From Methylobacterium mesophilicum SR1.6/6 (GTDB lineage Bacteria > Pseudomonadota > Alphaproteobacteria > Rhizobiales > Beijerinckiaceae), in the NCBI RefSeq assembly GCF_000364445.2, contig NZ_CP043538.1, positions 6,491,180 through 6,555,179 on the forward strand: a stretch of 64,000 bases of DNA. Reading direction: 5' to 3'. Of this stretch, positions 7,247-16,584 are shown piece by piece; positions within the stretch are counted from its first letter, which is position 1, and each line of letters starts with the position of its first letter. A program made the position numbers and the translations under genes. The notes below the pieces were generated by a model that was given only the letters and a program-made list of their open reading frames with translations, did no database searches and was not told the DNA's origin.

Positions 7247-8743
7247 ATGGAACGGTCAGCGCATCCCACGGATACCTCGGCGGCGGTCGATGAGCATGAG
7301 GCGGTGATCGAAGCTGCCGAAGAGGCGGTCCTCGAACCCCTGGCGGACTTCCCACACATCGACCTGCGCTCGGGCGTGGAGCCGTGGGAGAAGCGCCGCG
7401 CCAGCGGTAAGATCCTGCGCTTGGAACTGCCGCACTCAACTCAGGCCGCGTTTGATCTCGCCCGCGACCGTCCCGACCCGGTCGCGCTCATCGAGGCGGC
7501 CCACCAGGGGCGGCAGTCGCACCTGATCCCGCTGCGGGTCGCCCGCATGGCATCCTCGCCGTTCGCCTTCCTGCGTGGGGCCGCACAGGTCATGGCCTGG
7601 GATCTCGCACAGGGACCGCGCGGCGCCATCGACGTGGTGATGAACGGCGATGCCCATATCTCGAACTTCGGCCTGTTTGGCTCACCCCAGGGCGAGGTGG
7701 TGCTCGACCTCAACGACTTCGACGAGGTCACGGTCGGGCCGTGGGAGTGGGACCTGAAGCGCCTGTGCGCGAGCATCGAGGTCGCCGCGCGGGATGCCGA
7801 TGTCCCGCCGGCCGAACGGCGCCAGGCCGCGCTGAGCGCGGTGGCGGGTTATCAGCACACGATGGACGACCTCGCCCCGCGCGGTTCGCTCGACGTCTGG
7901 CAGCGCGCGGCGCGCGCCGAGGACCTCGCGTTCGCCGGCATCGAGATCGACGCGCGTTCGCGAGCCGTGGTGCGCAAGGCCGTCGAGAAGGCGCGGCGGA
8001 AGAACAACACCAGCTTGCTCGATCGGGTGGGCGAGCGGCGCACGGACGGCGGCTGGCGCTTCCGCGAGGAATCGCCGATCCTCGTCCGCGTCGACGAGGC
8101 CACGCGCGAGGCCGTCACCACCGGCCTGGAGCGTTACGCCGAGACGCTGCCGCGCGAGCGGCGGTTCATGCTCAGCCGCTATCACGTGGTCGACGTCGCG
8201 CACCGCGTCGTCGGCGTCGGCAGCGTCGGCACCCGCGCCTACGTCGCGCTGTTGTGCGGCAACTCGGATCAGGACGCGCTCTTCCTCCAGGTCAAGGAAG
8301 CCGTGCGACCGGCCCACGCGCCGTACGTGCGTGGCATGCCCAAGCCCTATGCCGATCACGAGGGCGAGCGCGTGATCTACGGCCAGCGCCTGCTACAGGC
8401 GGTAGGCGATCCGTTGCTGGGCTGGACGAAGATCGAGGGTCGGCCGTTCTACGTGCGGCAGATGAAGAACATGAAGGGCGAGATCCCGGTCGCGCGCATG
8501 ACGGGTCGGTCGCTGTTGTACTTCTCGCACGCCTACGGCGCGCTGCTGGCCAAGGCCCACGCGCGGACCGGGGATGCGGCGGCGATCGCGGGCTATTGCG
8601 GTCATGACGACCGCGCCGACCTGCGGGTGGCCCTGGCCGATTGGGCGATGGCCTACGGCGATCGGAACGAGGCGGACTATCAGGCGTTCCGGACGGCCAT
8701 CGCCGCGGGCAAGCTCCGAGCGGCCGACGATCCGCATCTTTGA
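7247..8743 (+). CDS. DUF2252 domain protein
   Basis: The 498-residue protein matches the DUF2252 family over its whole length: WEKRRASGKILRLELP near the N-terminus, FLRGAAQVMAWDLA, the conserved MNGDAHISNFGLFG, VVLDLNDFDEVTVGPWEWDL, and GQRLLQAVGDPLLGW with YVRQMKNMKG in the C-terminal half. The GDAHxxNFG and D-N-DFD blocks recall the catalytic loop and metal-binding Asp of kinase-like folds, so a phosphotransferase-type role has been proposed for the family; the activity is not established. It is cytoplasmic with no signal peptide. It is monocistronic, convergent with the hybrid kinase on its right. Confidence 0.88.
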   Translation: MERSAHPTDTSAAVDEHEAVIEAAEEAVLEPLADFPHIDLRSGVEPWEKRRASGKILRLELPHSTQAAFDLARDRPDPVALIEAAHQGRQSHLIPLRVARMASSPFAFLRGAAQVMAWDLAQGPRGAIDVVMNGDAHISNFGLFGSPQGEVVLDLNDFDEVTVGPWEWDLKRLCASIEVAARDADVPPAERRQAALSAVAGYQHTMDDLAPRGSLDVWQRAARAEDLAFAGIEIDARSRAVVRKAVEKARRKNNTSLLDRVGERRTDGGWRFREESPILVRVDEATREAVTTGLERYAETLPRERRFMLSRYHVVDVAHRVVGVGSVGTRAYVALLCGNSDQDALFLQVKEAVRPAHAPYVRGMPKPYADHEGERVIYGQRLLQAVGDPLLGWTKIEGRPFYVRQMKNMKGEIPVARMTGRSLLYFSHAYGALLAKAHARTGDAAAIAGYCGHDDRADLRVALADWAMAYGDRNEADYQAFRTAIAAGKLRAADDPHL

Positions 8744-8785
8744 TCCGGTGGATGCGCCGACAAGCCGATCACTCGGACGTCGTGG

Positions 8786-9647
8786 TCATTCGGTCCCATC
8801 GGCCTGATCCGACCCCGGCCCACCGAGCTGATGCTCGGTGGGATCGGCTCCGTAGAGCGTTTTCAGCAGCGCCGAGAGGTCGGAGAAGGACAATCCGGCC
8901 TTCTGAACCACGCGGTCGGCCTGCCCGGCCAACTGGCGGAAGTCGTCCGCCGTGACGTCCTTGGCCGTTAGCACGACGACGGGGATGTCGTACCACTCCG
9001 GGCGGGTACGCAGCAGGCGCAGGAAGCCGAAGCCATCCAGTTCCGGCATCATCAGATCGAGCAGGATCAACCGCGGCCGGTGCTCGCCGACCGCCGTCAG
9101 GCCGGCCCGACCGTCGGCCACCGTGACCACCTGCCAGCCGTCCCGGGTCAGCTGCGAGGCAATCAACGCGCGCAGGTCGGCGTCGTCGTCCACGATCAGC
9201 ACCGGCCCGGCGTGGGGTTTTGGCCGGAACCGTTCCATCGCTTCCTTCAACTGCGTCCAGTCGACCGGCTTTTGCAGGTAGTCGGTCGCCCCGAGCGAGA
9301 ACGCGAGGTTCTGCTCGTCGAGCACTGTGACCATGATCACCGGCAGATCGCCGAGCTCCGGGTCGGCGCGCAGGGTGCGCAGCACGGTCCATCCGTCCAT
9401 GCGCGGCATGGTCACGTCGAGCAGGATCACGCGCGGACGCCGCGTGCGCGCCTGTTCGAGCCCGGCCAGTCCGTCACCCGCCGTCGCGACGTGGAAGCCT
9501 TCTCGGGCCAGAAAACGCGCGAGCAGGTCGCGGGTGGCCTGATCGTCGTCGATGACCAAGACCTCACTGCCCGCTATCGACTCGGCCGAGGGTTGCGGCG
9601 CCCGCGGGGATCTCGCCTGCGCCTGTTTCTCCTCGCCCTCGGCCACG
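8786..9647 (-). CDS. Dual receiver (CheY-like) module, frameshifted off the adjacent hybrid kinase
   Basis: The frame encodes two receivers in tandem. The first starts SEVLVIDDDQATRDLL and has the phosphoacceptor in VILLDVTMPRMDGW and Lys in YLQKP. The second starts PVLIVDDDADLRALI with LILLDLMMPELDGFG, but its usual switch Lys appears as VVQKAG. A linker rich in Glu, Gln and Pro (VAEGEEKQAQ...) joins it to the kinase frame upstream. No ribosome site or good start codon exists at the junction. Most likely this is the C-terminal part of the kinase at 9574-11820, separated by loss of one base near 9648-9656. The boundary given is the first codon that reads sensibly. Confidence 0.8.
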
Positions 9648-11820
9648 CTCGCAGCAGCGTCAGGGTGAAGGTCGTGCCAGCGCCCTCGCGGCTCTCGACA
9701 GCGATGTCGCCGCCGAGCATGTGCGCGAACGCCCGGGTGATCGCCAAGCCCAGCCCCGTGCCGCCGAAGCGCCGTGTGGTCGAGGCGTCGGCCTGGCTGA
9801 AGCGCTGAAACAAGCGTGACGCCTGCTCCTCGCTCATGCCGATGCCGGTGTCGGTTACCGCGAACACCAGCCGATCGCCCTCGGCGTCGGTCTGCCGGCG
9901 TGCCGTCAGCGTAATTTGCCCGCCGTCCGTGAACTTTGCCGCGTTGCTCAGCAGGTTGATCAGGCACTGGCGCAGCTTGGTCGCGTCCGTGTACGCGCTG
10001 CCGAGCCCGTCCGCGATGTCGAGGACCAGGGCGTTGCCCTTCTTCTCCACCAAAGCTTCCACCGTGGCGGCGACGTCGCGCACGGTCGCGGCGACGTCGA
10101 GGCTCTCCGGGTACACCTCCATGCGCTCGGCCTCGATCTTCGACAGATCGAGCACGTCATTGATTAACCCGAGCAGGTGGCGCGCGTTCGCCTCGATCTT
10201 CTTCATGTCGGGCAGCAGGTCCGCCTGGCCGGCGTCCTCCATCTCCTCCTGCAGCATCTCCGAGTAGCCGATCACCGCCGACAGCGGGGTGCGGAGCTCA
10301 TGGCTCATGTTGGCCAGAAACTCGGACTTGGCGCGATTGGCCTCCTCGGCGGCGTCCTTCGCCGCCGCGAGGACGTGCTCCGAGCGCTTGCGCGCGTCGA
10401 TGTCGGACACCACCACGACAGCACCGACGAGCGCGCCGTCGGCCGCCCGCATCGGCGCGCCGGCGAAGCCGATCCAGGCGCGGGCACCATCGCCGCGCTG
10501 ATAGTCAACTTCCAGCTCGGACTGCGGCTCGCCGGCGCGCACCACTTGGATCAGCGGCCACTCGCTCGGCTCGACCGGCCGGCCATCCTCGTGGAAGCCG
10601 ACCCAGCGCTCAGGCTCGTCGCCGGGTTGCGCGGGCAGTACCCCGTGCCCGAGGATCGTCTCGGCGCGGGCGTTGTGGCCGGTGATCCGTCCGGATCGTG
10701 CCTCGGCGATGAGCACGCCCACCGGCAGTGTGTCGAGAACAGTCCGGAGTAACGCCTCGCCCGCGCGGACTTGGGCTTCGGACTGGACGGCCATGGTCAC
10801 GTCCGCCACCACGAGGCCGACGCCGGTGGCCACCGCCGACCCTTCATCCTGGCTCAGCGGGTAGAAGCTCATGCGGAAATGGCGCGTCCCGCCCGGCGCG
10901 CTCTCGCTCGGTACACTCACCGGCACGTCGGCGCTGACGAGGCCGTGGTCGCGCGCCGCCTCCAGTAGCGGGGTGAGCTGGTCTTCCAGCCTCGGGAGAA
11001 GCGTCCAGATCGGTGCGCCGAGATCTGCGCCGAAGCCGCGCTCGCTCATCGTCGCCAGCGCGCGGTTCATGTGGCGGATGTTGAACCCGCCGTCGAGGAA
11101 GCCGAGCCCGACCGGGGCATTGGCGAGCACGCCCTCGAACAGTCCGCTGCTGCGCTGGCTTTCGCGGCGCCGAACCATCGCGAGGCGGCCCAGAAGCACG
11201 ATCGCGAGGGTCGCGCACAGCAAGCTGAACGCCGTCAGGGCTGTGTAGCGCAGGTTGTCGCGACGGTCGTTCTCCGCCAACGCCTCTCCGGCGGATCGGT
11301 TGGCCGTCGCGGTGGCGGCACGGATCGCGTCCATCAGGCGCTTGCCCGCGCCAGTCTCGATCAGGGCTTCTGCGCTGTCGAACCCCTGGTCACGCCGTGC
11401 AGTGACGACCCTGTCGGAGAACACCGTCTCATCGCCGATCAGCTTGCGCACGGTGGCAAGTGCTGCGATCGCAGGATCGGAAGAGCCACCGTCGAGGGTG
11501 TCGAGGAAGGCGCCCTCACTGGGGATGCGACCCAGCGCATCGGCATAGGGCTCGAGGTACTCGGGCTTGCCGGTGAGCGCGTAGCCGCGCATGCCGGTCT
11601 CCAAATCCTTCATCGTCGAGAGCAAGCGCTCGCTGTGGCTGATCAACTCCCTGCGGTGCAGCCCTTCGCGACGTGCGGCGTCGCCGGCCACGAAGTTCCA
11701 CCCGACCGCCGTCAAGGCTACGGCGAGCAGGGCGTAAGCGAGCGGCGAACTGGGCAGCCCGGCGAGCGGACGCGCGCCCCGCAGACCTGGACGCTGGATC
11801 AGGGGATGGGTGTCGGGCAT
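9574..11820 (-). CDS. Membrane hybrid sensor histidine kinase (CHASE3-PAS-HisKA-HATPase), frameshifted at 3' end
   Basis: The domain order is readable. A first membrane helix spans about residues 25-45. A CHASE3 sensor follows with MKDLETGMRGYALTGKPEYL, then a second helix (ALTAFSLLCATLAIVLLGR) and two PAS-like segments (FEGVLANAPVGLGFLDGGF and LRTVLDTLPVGVLIAEARS). The HisKA box FLANMSHELRTPLSAVIGYS has phosphoacceptor H507, and the HATPase has an N box (LINLLSNAAKF) and G boxes (DTGIGM, GGTGLGLAI). After GTTFTLTLL the frame becomes Arg-rich and stops at 9574; the neighbouring frame continues into two receivers. One missing base near 9650 explains this, either as a true mutation or a sequencing error. 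Confidence 0.85.
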   Translation of the reverse strand: MPDTHPLIQRPGLRGARPLAGLPSSPLAYALLAVALTAVGWNFVAGDAARREGLHRRELISHSERLLSTMKDLETGMRGYALTGKPEYLEPYADALGRIPSEGAFLDTLDGGSSDPAIAALATVRKLIGDETVFSDRVVTARRDQGFDSAEALIETGAGKRLMDAIRAATATANRSAGEALAENDRRDNLRYTALTAFSLLCATLAIVLLGRLAMVRRRESQRSSGLFEGVLANAPVGLGFLDGGFNIRHMNRALATMSERGFGADLGAPIWTLLPRLEDQLTPLLEAARDHGLVSADVPVSVPSESAPGGTRHFRMSFYPLSQDEGSAVATGVGLVVADVTMAVQSEAQVRAGEALLRTVLDTLPVGVLIAEARSGRITGHNARAETILGHGVLPAQPGDEPERWVGFHEDGRPVEPSEWPLIQVVRAGEPQSELEVDYQRGDGARAWIGFAGAPMRAADGALVGAVVVVSDIDARKRSEHVLAAAKDAAEEANRAKSEFLANMSHELRTPLSAVIGYSEMLQEEMEDAGQADLLPDMKKIEANARHLLGLINDVLDLSKIEAERMEVYPESLDVAATVRDVAATVEALVEKKGNALVLDIADGLGSAYTDATKLRQCLINLLSNAAKFTDGGQITLTARRQTDAEGDRLVFAVTDTGIGMSEEQASRLFQRFSQADASTTRRFGGTGLGLAITRAFAHMLGGDIAVESREGAGTTFTLTLLRAWPRARRNRRRRDPRGRRNPRPSR

Positions 11821-12024
11821 GCCAGCTACCTACGCCCGCCACGATCGAGCTTGAGCAACTCGTAGCCGGGTTCACACCTGAAGCGCGAGCCCTGGTTTCG
11901 AGCCAAAGCCTCTACTTCGATGATCCCGCAAGAGAGCCTGCAAGACCTCGTCGCATCTAGACCCATGGTCGGCGTGGGTGCGAGGCACCCGGTTGAGACT
12001 CGTGCTGTCAGGCGCTGAAGCAGG

Positions 12025-13305
12025 CTAGAGGATCCCCTCGACAGCCACCCGCAGACGCTCCGGTCCGCGCAGGGTCGCCGGGCGACGATAGGGCGGCGGA
12101 TCCTCGATCAGGTGCGGGGCCTTCAGCCGGCGCGCCAGCGCAGTCAGCGCGGCCTCCGCCTCGAACCGGCCGAGGGGCGCGCCGACGCAGTAGTGCAGGC
12201 CGCCGCCGAAACCGAGATGGCGCGTGCCGGTGCGATCGGGATCGAACCGGTCCGGGTCAGGGAACGAGGCCGGATCACGGTTGCCGGCGGCCATCATCAG
12301 GATGAGCGTCTCATCGGCGGGGATCGTGATACCGGCGATGTCGATGGCGCTGAGCGTCTTGCGGGTGACGAGTTGCACCGGAGGATCGTAGCGCATCACC
12401 TCCTCGACCACGCGCGGGGCGCGACTCGGATCGGCGCGCAGGCGCGCCAGCTCGTCCGGGTGGCGCAGCAGTGTGAGCCAAGCGTTGGCGATCAGGTTCA
12501 CCGCGGTTTCGTGGCCGGCGACCAGGATCAGGATCGCCGTGGAGATCAGATCGAAGTCGCCCATCCGATAGCCATCCTGAGTGACCTGGTTGGCCAACCC
12601 CGAGAGCAGGTCGTCGCGCGGTCGCTTGCGTTTCTCGGCGATGAGATCGGAGAGGTAGTCCGAGATGCCATCGAAGGCCCGGGCGTTGTCCATGCGGGCC
12701 TCGTCGCTGACCACGACACCGGGTTCGACCGCTGTGGCGAGCTGGCTCGACCAATCGCTAAACCGGGCCTCGTCCCCGTCCGGCACCCCGAACAGTTCGC
12801 AGATCACCGCGACCGGCAGCGGGTAGGCGACGTCGTCGACGACGTCGATCACGCGCGCACCGATTTTGCGGTCGAGCATCTCGCCGACCAGCCGCTCCGA
12901 GCGGGCTCGCATCGCGTGGACCCGCTCGGGGGCGAACTGGCGCACGGTGGCGGCGCGCAGGAGATCGTGCGCGGGCGGGTCGCGGAACAGGAACGGCTGG
13001 TGTCGGTCGGTGATCCGGTCCTTGATCGGGTTGACGAGGTAGTCGGTCACCGGGTTGCCGGTGGACGGGCGCTTGGTCGGCGGCTGGGTCTCGACGCTCA
13101 GGCGGGGGTCGTTCTGCAGTCGCGTGATGGCAGCGTGGCTCGCTGCCACCCAAACGCTGCGCGCTACTTCGCCCGGAGCCTCACTCTCCTCGCCCACTTC
13201 ATCCTGGCGCGAGACCGGGCTCCGACGCAGGCGAGCGTAGAGTGGGTATGGGTCGGCGCGGTTGGCGTAGTCTTTGATCTGCCCGAGGAGGTTGGCGTCG
13301 GCCAT
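12025..13305 (-). CDS. Cytochrome P450 (class I bacterial type)
   Basis: The protein from the ATG at 13305 is 426 residues, normal for soluble bacterial P450s. It has the I-helix oxygen-activation motif AGHETAVNL, the K-helix ExxR in EEVMRYDPP, and the haem loop HLGFGGGLHYCVGAPLGR, whose Cys is the axial ligand. It is third in an operon after a ferredoxin-like protein and an NAD(P)H-dependent ferredoxin reductase, 20 bases downstream of the latter. This is a complete-looking class I P450 set, so it should hydroxylate a small hydrophobic substrate in the cytoplasm using electrons from that chain. The substrate cannot be inferred. Confidence 0.93.
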   Translation of the reverse strand: MADANLLGQIKDYANRADPYPLYARLRRSPVSRQDEVGEESEAPGEVARSVWVAASHAAITRLQNDPRLSVETQPPTKRPSTGNPVTDYLVNPIKDRITDRHQPFLFRDPPAHDLLRAATVRQFAPERVHAMRARSERLVGEMLDRKIGARVIDVVDDVAYPLPVAVICELFGVPDGDEARFSDWSSQLATAVEPGVVVSDEARMDNARAFDGISDYLSDLIAEKRKRPRDDLLSGLANQVTQDGYRMGDFDLISTAILILVAGHETAVNLIANAWLTLLRHPDELARLRADPSRAPRVVEEVMRYDPPVQLVTRKTLSAIDIAGITIPADETLILMMAAGNRDPASFPDPDRFDPDRTGTRHLGFGGGLHYCVGAPLGRFEAEAALTALARRLKAPHLIEDPPPYRRPATLRGPERLRVAVEGIL

Positions 13306-13325
13306 GGCATGTCCGCGAACGGGCG

Positions 13326-14603
13326 TCAGGTCAGGCCAGACGCGAGGATCTTGAGTGGGCCGGCCCGATCGGTCGCGGCCCCCTTTGGTGGAAACGGCGC
13401 GTTCTCGGCGATGAGTGCGGCGTAGGCCGGCAGCCAGCGCCCACAATCCACCGACACGGCGGCGATGCACCGTCCCGCCCGACCGTAGAGGGCGAGGAAG
13501 CGCCCTGCGGCTGGATCGCCGTGCGCGATCGTCATGGCGTCCGCACCGTCGGTCAAGCCGACCGACTTGATCGTCACGCCCGCTTGCCCGGACCAGAAGG
13601 CGGGCAATGCGGCGTAGCCCCGTTCGGGCTTGTCCCCGGCGAGCACACGTCCGGCATGCACGCCCTGCGCGACCGCGTGCCCCCAATGCTCCACGGCGAT
13701 GCGGCGCCCGCCGTAGAGCGGGTGCGGGAAGCGGGCGACGTCGCCCGCCGCCGCGATCGCGAGATCGGGCCGCCCATCCACGTCCAGCGCATGACCGTCC
13801 GCGTCACAGTCGACGCCCCCCGCGTCGAACGACAGACCGGATCCCGCGAGCCATTCGGTGTTGCGTACCGCGCCGAGCGCCGTCACCGCCACGTCGGCCT
13901 CGATCGCGGTGCCGTCGGCGAGGTGCGCGCGCACGAGCCGGCCGTCCGCATCCTCCAACCATTCGACCTCGGCGCCGAGTCGCAGTTCGACACCACGAAC
14001 CTTATGCATGGCGCCGATGATCTCGCCGATATACCGGCCGAGCGCGCGCCCGAGCGGTGCCGGGCCGGGCTGAACCAGGGTCACCGGCAAGCCGAGGTGC
14101 CGGCAGGCGCTCGCGACCTCGCAGCCGATCAGGCCGCCGCCGATCACCAGAACGCGCTTCGGCCTGGCGACGAGCGCTGCGCGCAAGGCGACCGCATCGT
14201 CCCGGCACCGCAGGGAATGGACACCGGCGAGCTTGCGCTCGTGCGGGTTCGGCCAAGGCCGGGCGCGGGTGCCGGTGGCGATCAGCAGGCGGTCGTAGGA
14301 CAGGGCCGATCCGTCGGCGAGGTGGACCACCTGTGCCGCACGATCGAGGCGCGCAGCCGGACTGCCGAGGCGCCAGTCGACATCACCATCGAGGCTGCTC
14401 GGCAGGGTCGTCGCGTCTGCGGAGATGTGACCGGTCAGGACGTGCTTGGAGAGCGACGGTCGATCGTAAGGGCGGTAGGACTCGTCCCCAATGATCGTGA
14501 GCGAACCCGTATAGCCGGCTTGGCGCATAGCCTCGGCCCCACGCAGGGCCGCGAGGCCTGCTCCGACCACCACGACAGCACGTACGGGCGAGTTAGATCC
14601 CAT
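13326..14603 (-). CDS. FAD-dependent ferredoxin reductase (putidaredoxin reductase-like)
   Basis: The 425-residue protein has two Rossmann motifs: VVVVGAGLAALRGAEAMRQ near the N-terminus for FAD, and VLVIGGGLIGCEVAS in the middle for NAD(P)H. It also has the FAD-domain ATG motif (LLIATGTRARP) and AAAGDVARFP, the usual FAD-binding Asp region. YRPYDRPSLSKHVLTG is typical of reductases that serve ferredoxins of P450 and dioxygenase systems. The ATG at 14603 overlaps the ferredoxin-like gene by 11 bases. It should carry electrons from NAD(P)H to the ferredoxin-like protein and then to the P450 at 12025-13305. Confidence 0.92.
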   Translation of the reverse strand: MGSNSPVRAVVVVGAGLAALRGAEAMRQAGYTGSLTIIGDESYRPYDRPSLSKHVLTGHISADATTLPSSLDGDVDWRLGSPAARLDRAAQVVHLADGSALSYDRLLIATGTRARPWPNPHERKLAGVHSLRCRDDAVALRAALVARPKRVLVIGGGLIGCEVASACRHLGLPVTLVQPGPAPLGRALGRYIGEIIGAMHKVRGVELRLGAEVEWLEDADGRLVRAHLADGTAIEADVAVTALGAVRNTEWLAGSGLSFDAGGVDCDADGHALDVDGRPDLAIAAAGDVARFPHPLYGGRRIAVEHWGHAVAQGVHAGRVLAGDKPERGYAALPAFWSGQAGVTIKSVGLTDGADAMTIAHGDPAAGRFLALYGRAGRCIAAVSVDCGRWLPAYAALIAENAPFPPKGAATDRAGPLKILASGLT

Positions 14604-14838
14604 CGTAGATGCCCTCGTAGTCGTAGCTCCCGACCCGGATTGCCAGAACCGTGCAGGCGACGCGAGCACGCTCGATGTCGGCTTGAGACGCGGCGGCGGT
14701 GGCGGGATCGTAGAAGAGGGCCTCACGCCCCTCGACGCGGACGTGCCTTGGGTCCGCATAGCAGCACCGGACGTGAGCTTGGCTGGTGTCGACGTCTCCA
14801 ATGACCCGACGACTGATTTGCGGGGCGCCTATGGCCAT
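14593..14838 (-). CDS. Small ferredoxin-like protein with an incomplete cysteine set
   Basis: The 81-residue protein heads the P450 operon, where a [3Fe-4S] or [4Fe-4S] ferredoxin is expected. The layout is ferredoxin-like: RVIGDVDTSQAHVRCC at the N-terminus, an acidic middle, and ACTVLAIRV at the end like the usual ACPxxAI. Only three cysteines are present (C25, C26, C62) and the normal C-x5-C spacing is missing, as is the Pro after the last Cys. It may bind an atypical cluster, have lost the cluster, or be a different small protein. The 11-base overlap with the reductase gene argues that it belongs to the same electron-transfer unit. Confidence 0.6.
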   Translation of the reverse strand: MAIGAPQISRRVIGDVDTSQAHVRCCYADPRHVRVEGREALFYDPATAAASQADIERARVACTVLAIRVGSYDYEGIYDGI

Positions 14839-15200
14839 GCCATGCCAACCGCAGCCGATTGAGCGAGTTCCTCTGATCGCTAACGAAGGGAGTCACTGGT
14901 CGCGAACTTCGGTTTATTAGTAGCGACTAGCTCGACATGTTCGTTGCGATGTTTCCTCGGCCCAGGTGGCTGCCCTTGGCCGAAACCCACCAGTCCGCTT
15001 CGGAATGCCGCCCGAAATGCAGACATTCTTCGCCCTGCTGAACCGCAACCCACTGCCACGTGGGGGCATGCGAGAATGTGGCCCGTAGGCAAAGGACAGC
15101 TTCGGAGCTTCTGGACCAGATAGGTCGTACTCTCTGCGGCCGGCTTGATCACAACAACGCTTCAGATGCCGTCGGCCGAGACGGCGTCGGGAATCCTCCG
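14839..15200. other. Intergenic region with degenerate repeat sequence
   Basis: This 360-base stretch separates the P450 operon from the glycosyltransferase island. It contains TTGGCCGAAACCCACCAGTC and GAAATGCAGACATTC near 14978-15028, resembling the type 2 dispersed repeats. I see no convincing gene in it. Confidence 0.4.
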
Positions 15201-15845
15201 TCAGCTACGCATCCACGCAGCATACACGGCCCCAGTCGCCGTATCGGGCTTCGCCGCTCCGATGAAGATCACGACCGGGCCATGGGAGTCGCGCCGGGGA
15301 TCATAGAAATCGAGCAGGCCGGGATGGAGGCGCTGGATGAAATGCGGTTGCCGGCCGCTCCGGCGCAGCAGGTGGTCGATGACGACCTGATCGCCATGCA
15401 CGGCGTTCGGCACGGGGCCGCAGGACCCCGGGCTTATCCAGCGGTCGGGGTCGGCCGCGAAGGTCGTGTAGAGCGATGCGAGCTCGTCCCCGGACCAGCG
15501 CAGCAACGCACTGGAGAGGCGACCCGAGTGGAAATAGTCCTCCATTGCGGCGAAGCCGGGCTCGGCCAGGACATCGGCCGGGCCGGTCAGCACCGTATCG
15601 AGGTCGCACAGGAGGGTCGGACCCGTGCTGAGACCCGGCCGGAACGCCTCCATCTTAGCCCACCAAGCCGACCAAGCGTGCCGGAGCGGGATCGTCTCCA
15701 CGCCCGGGACGGCCACTGGCAGGTCCGTAAGACAGACGATCCGTTCGAAAGCCGGGGCATGGCGGCGGATGCCGCCTGCGAGACGGGCGACCCAGGTGGC
15801 GTCGTAGCGCCCGCCGCCCTTCAGGACGGTGATCAGCGTGGTCAT
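15201..15845 (-). CDS. Glycosyltransferase family 8-like protein
   Basis: The 214-residue protein begins MTTLITVLKGGGRYDATWVA and has a D-x-D motif in TLLCDLDTVLTGP, as expected for a GT-A fold enzyme that binds a nucleotide sugar through a metal. VHGDQVVIDHLLRR and a late FIGAAKP resemble the acceptor and C-terminal segments of small GT8-like proteins. The start at 15845 is chosen because an earlier in-frame extension would overlap the upstream gene. It lies five bases after the GT29-like gene, so they form a two-gene operon pointing away from the rest of the glycosyltransferase island. Confidence 0.65.
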   Translation of the reverse strand: MTTLITVLKGGGRYDATWVARLAGGIRRHAPAFERIVCLTDLPVAVPGVETIPLRHAWSAWWAKMEAFRPGLSTGPTLLCDLDTVLTGPADVLAEPGFAAMEDYFHSGRLSSALLRWSGDELASLYTTFAADPDRWISPGSCGPVPNAVHGDQVVIDHLLRRSGRQPHFIQRLHPGLLDFYDPRRDSHGPVVIFIGAAKPDTATGAVYAAWMRS

Positions 15846-15849
15846 GACG

Positions 15850-16491
15850 TTATTGCTCGGTCGGAGATGGCGGATGCACACGGATGCGTCCGGCCGCCTC
15901 GGCCTCGGCGAACCACGCGCGCTCGGCCGCCCAGGGATGACCGGGCCATCCGTCGAACCCGAAGCCGAAGGCCTGCGCCGGTCTGGCACTCGCCGGGCGG
16001 CCGAGTAGCAGCGCGAGCGTCACGAGGAAGCCGGTGCTCGGGTTCGGGCGTCCCGCCGTGCGGGGGGTGAGCAGGGTGTGAGCCTGCTGGTGAAGCGTCT
16101 CAGGCAGGAGGAGAACCGGGCGGCCCGACGGTTGCAGCAGCGCTAGAAGCTCGCGGGTCCAGCAGATCGGCTCAGGGACGTTGTGCTCCGCCGGCAGCAT
16201 CGGGAAGGGCAGGATGAAGGCCTGCGCGGCGCGGACCACCGGACGCTCGAGGAAGTTCCGGTCCGCCAGCCATTCCCGCGTCTGGCCGCCGCGGTTGACC
16301 AGTGCGAGATGCGTGATGCGGCGGCCGGCGGCGCCGAAACCGGGCGCATTGTTGAAGCGGACCACGCTGTCGGCCGCATCGATCGCGGCTCCCCATGCAC
16401 CCGTCCCGGAAGAGTTGCCCACGATGGCGAGGGACCCGTCGGCGGGCAGGCCGGCGCGTCCGGCGAAGAGGGGGTCGACGTCTGGGAGCAC
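15850..16491 (-). CDS. Glycosyltransferase family 29 (sialyltransferase-like) domain protein
   Basis: The 213-residue protein has the L-sialylmotif-like start SLAIVGNSSGTGAWGAAIDA followed by DSVVRFNNAPGFGAAG, matching bacterial GT29-like proteins. RPNPSTGFLVTLALLLGRP near residue 150 corresponds to the S-motif region. True sialyl transfer is not implied; bacterial members of this fold act on various surface glycans. The GTG at 16491 is the best start available but lacks a clear ribosome site. It is upstream of, and probably coupled to, the GT8-like gene. Confidence 0.65.
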   Translation of the reverse strand: MLPDVDPLFAGRAGLPADGSLAIVGNSSGTGAWGAAIDAADSVVRFNNAPGFGAAGRRITHLALVNRGGQTREWLADRNFLERPVVRAAQAFILPFPMLPAEHNVPEPICWTRELLALLQPSGRPVLLLPETLHQQAHTLLTPRTAGRPNPSTGFLVTLALLLGRPASARPAQAFGFGFDGWPGHPWAAERAWFAEAEAAGRIRVHPPSPTEQ

Positions 16492-16584
16492 GTGCGGCAG
16501 GGGTTATGTGAACCGCGAAGGTAAGGCGCGGGCCGGACGCATCCAGGCCTCTCCTGCCTGATCGCGGGCGCGGGAGAGGAGATC

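Noticed and set aside
14880..15152. A 90-codon minus-strand frame between the P450 operon and the sugar island
   Set aside because: It overlaps repeat-like DNA and has no ribosome site or family pattern.
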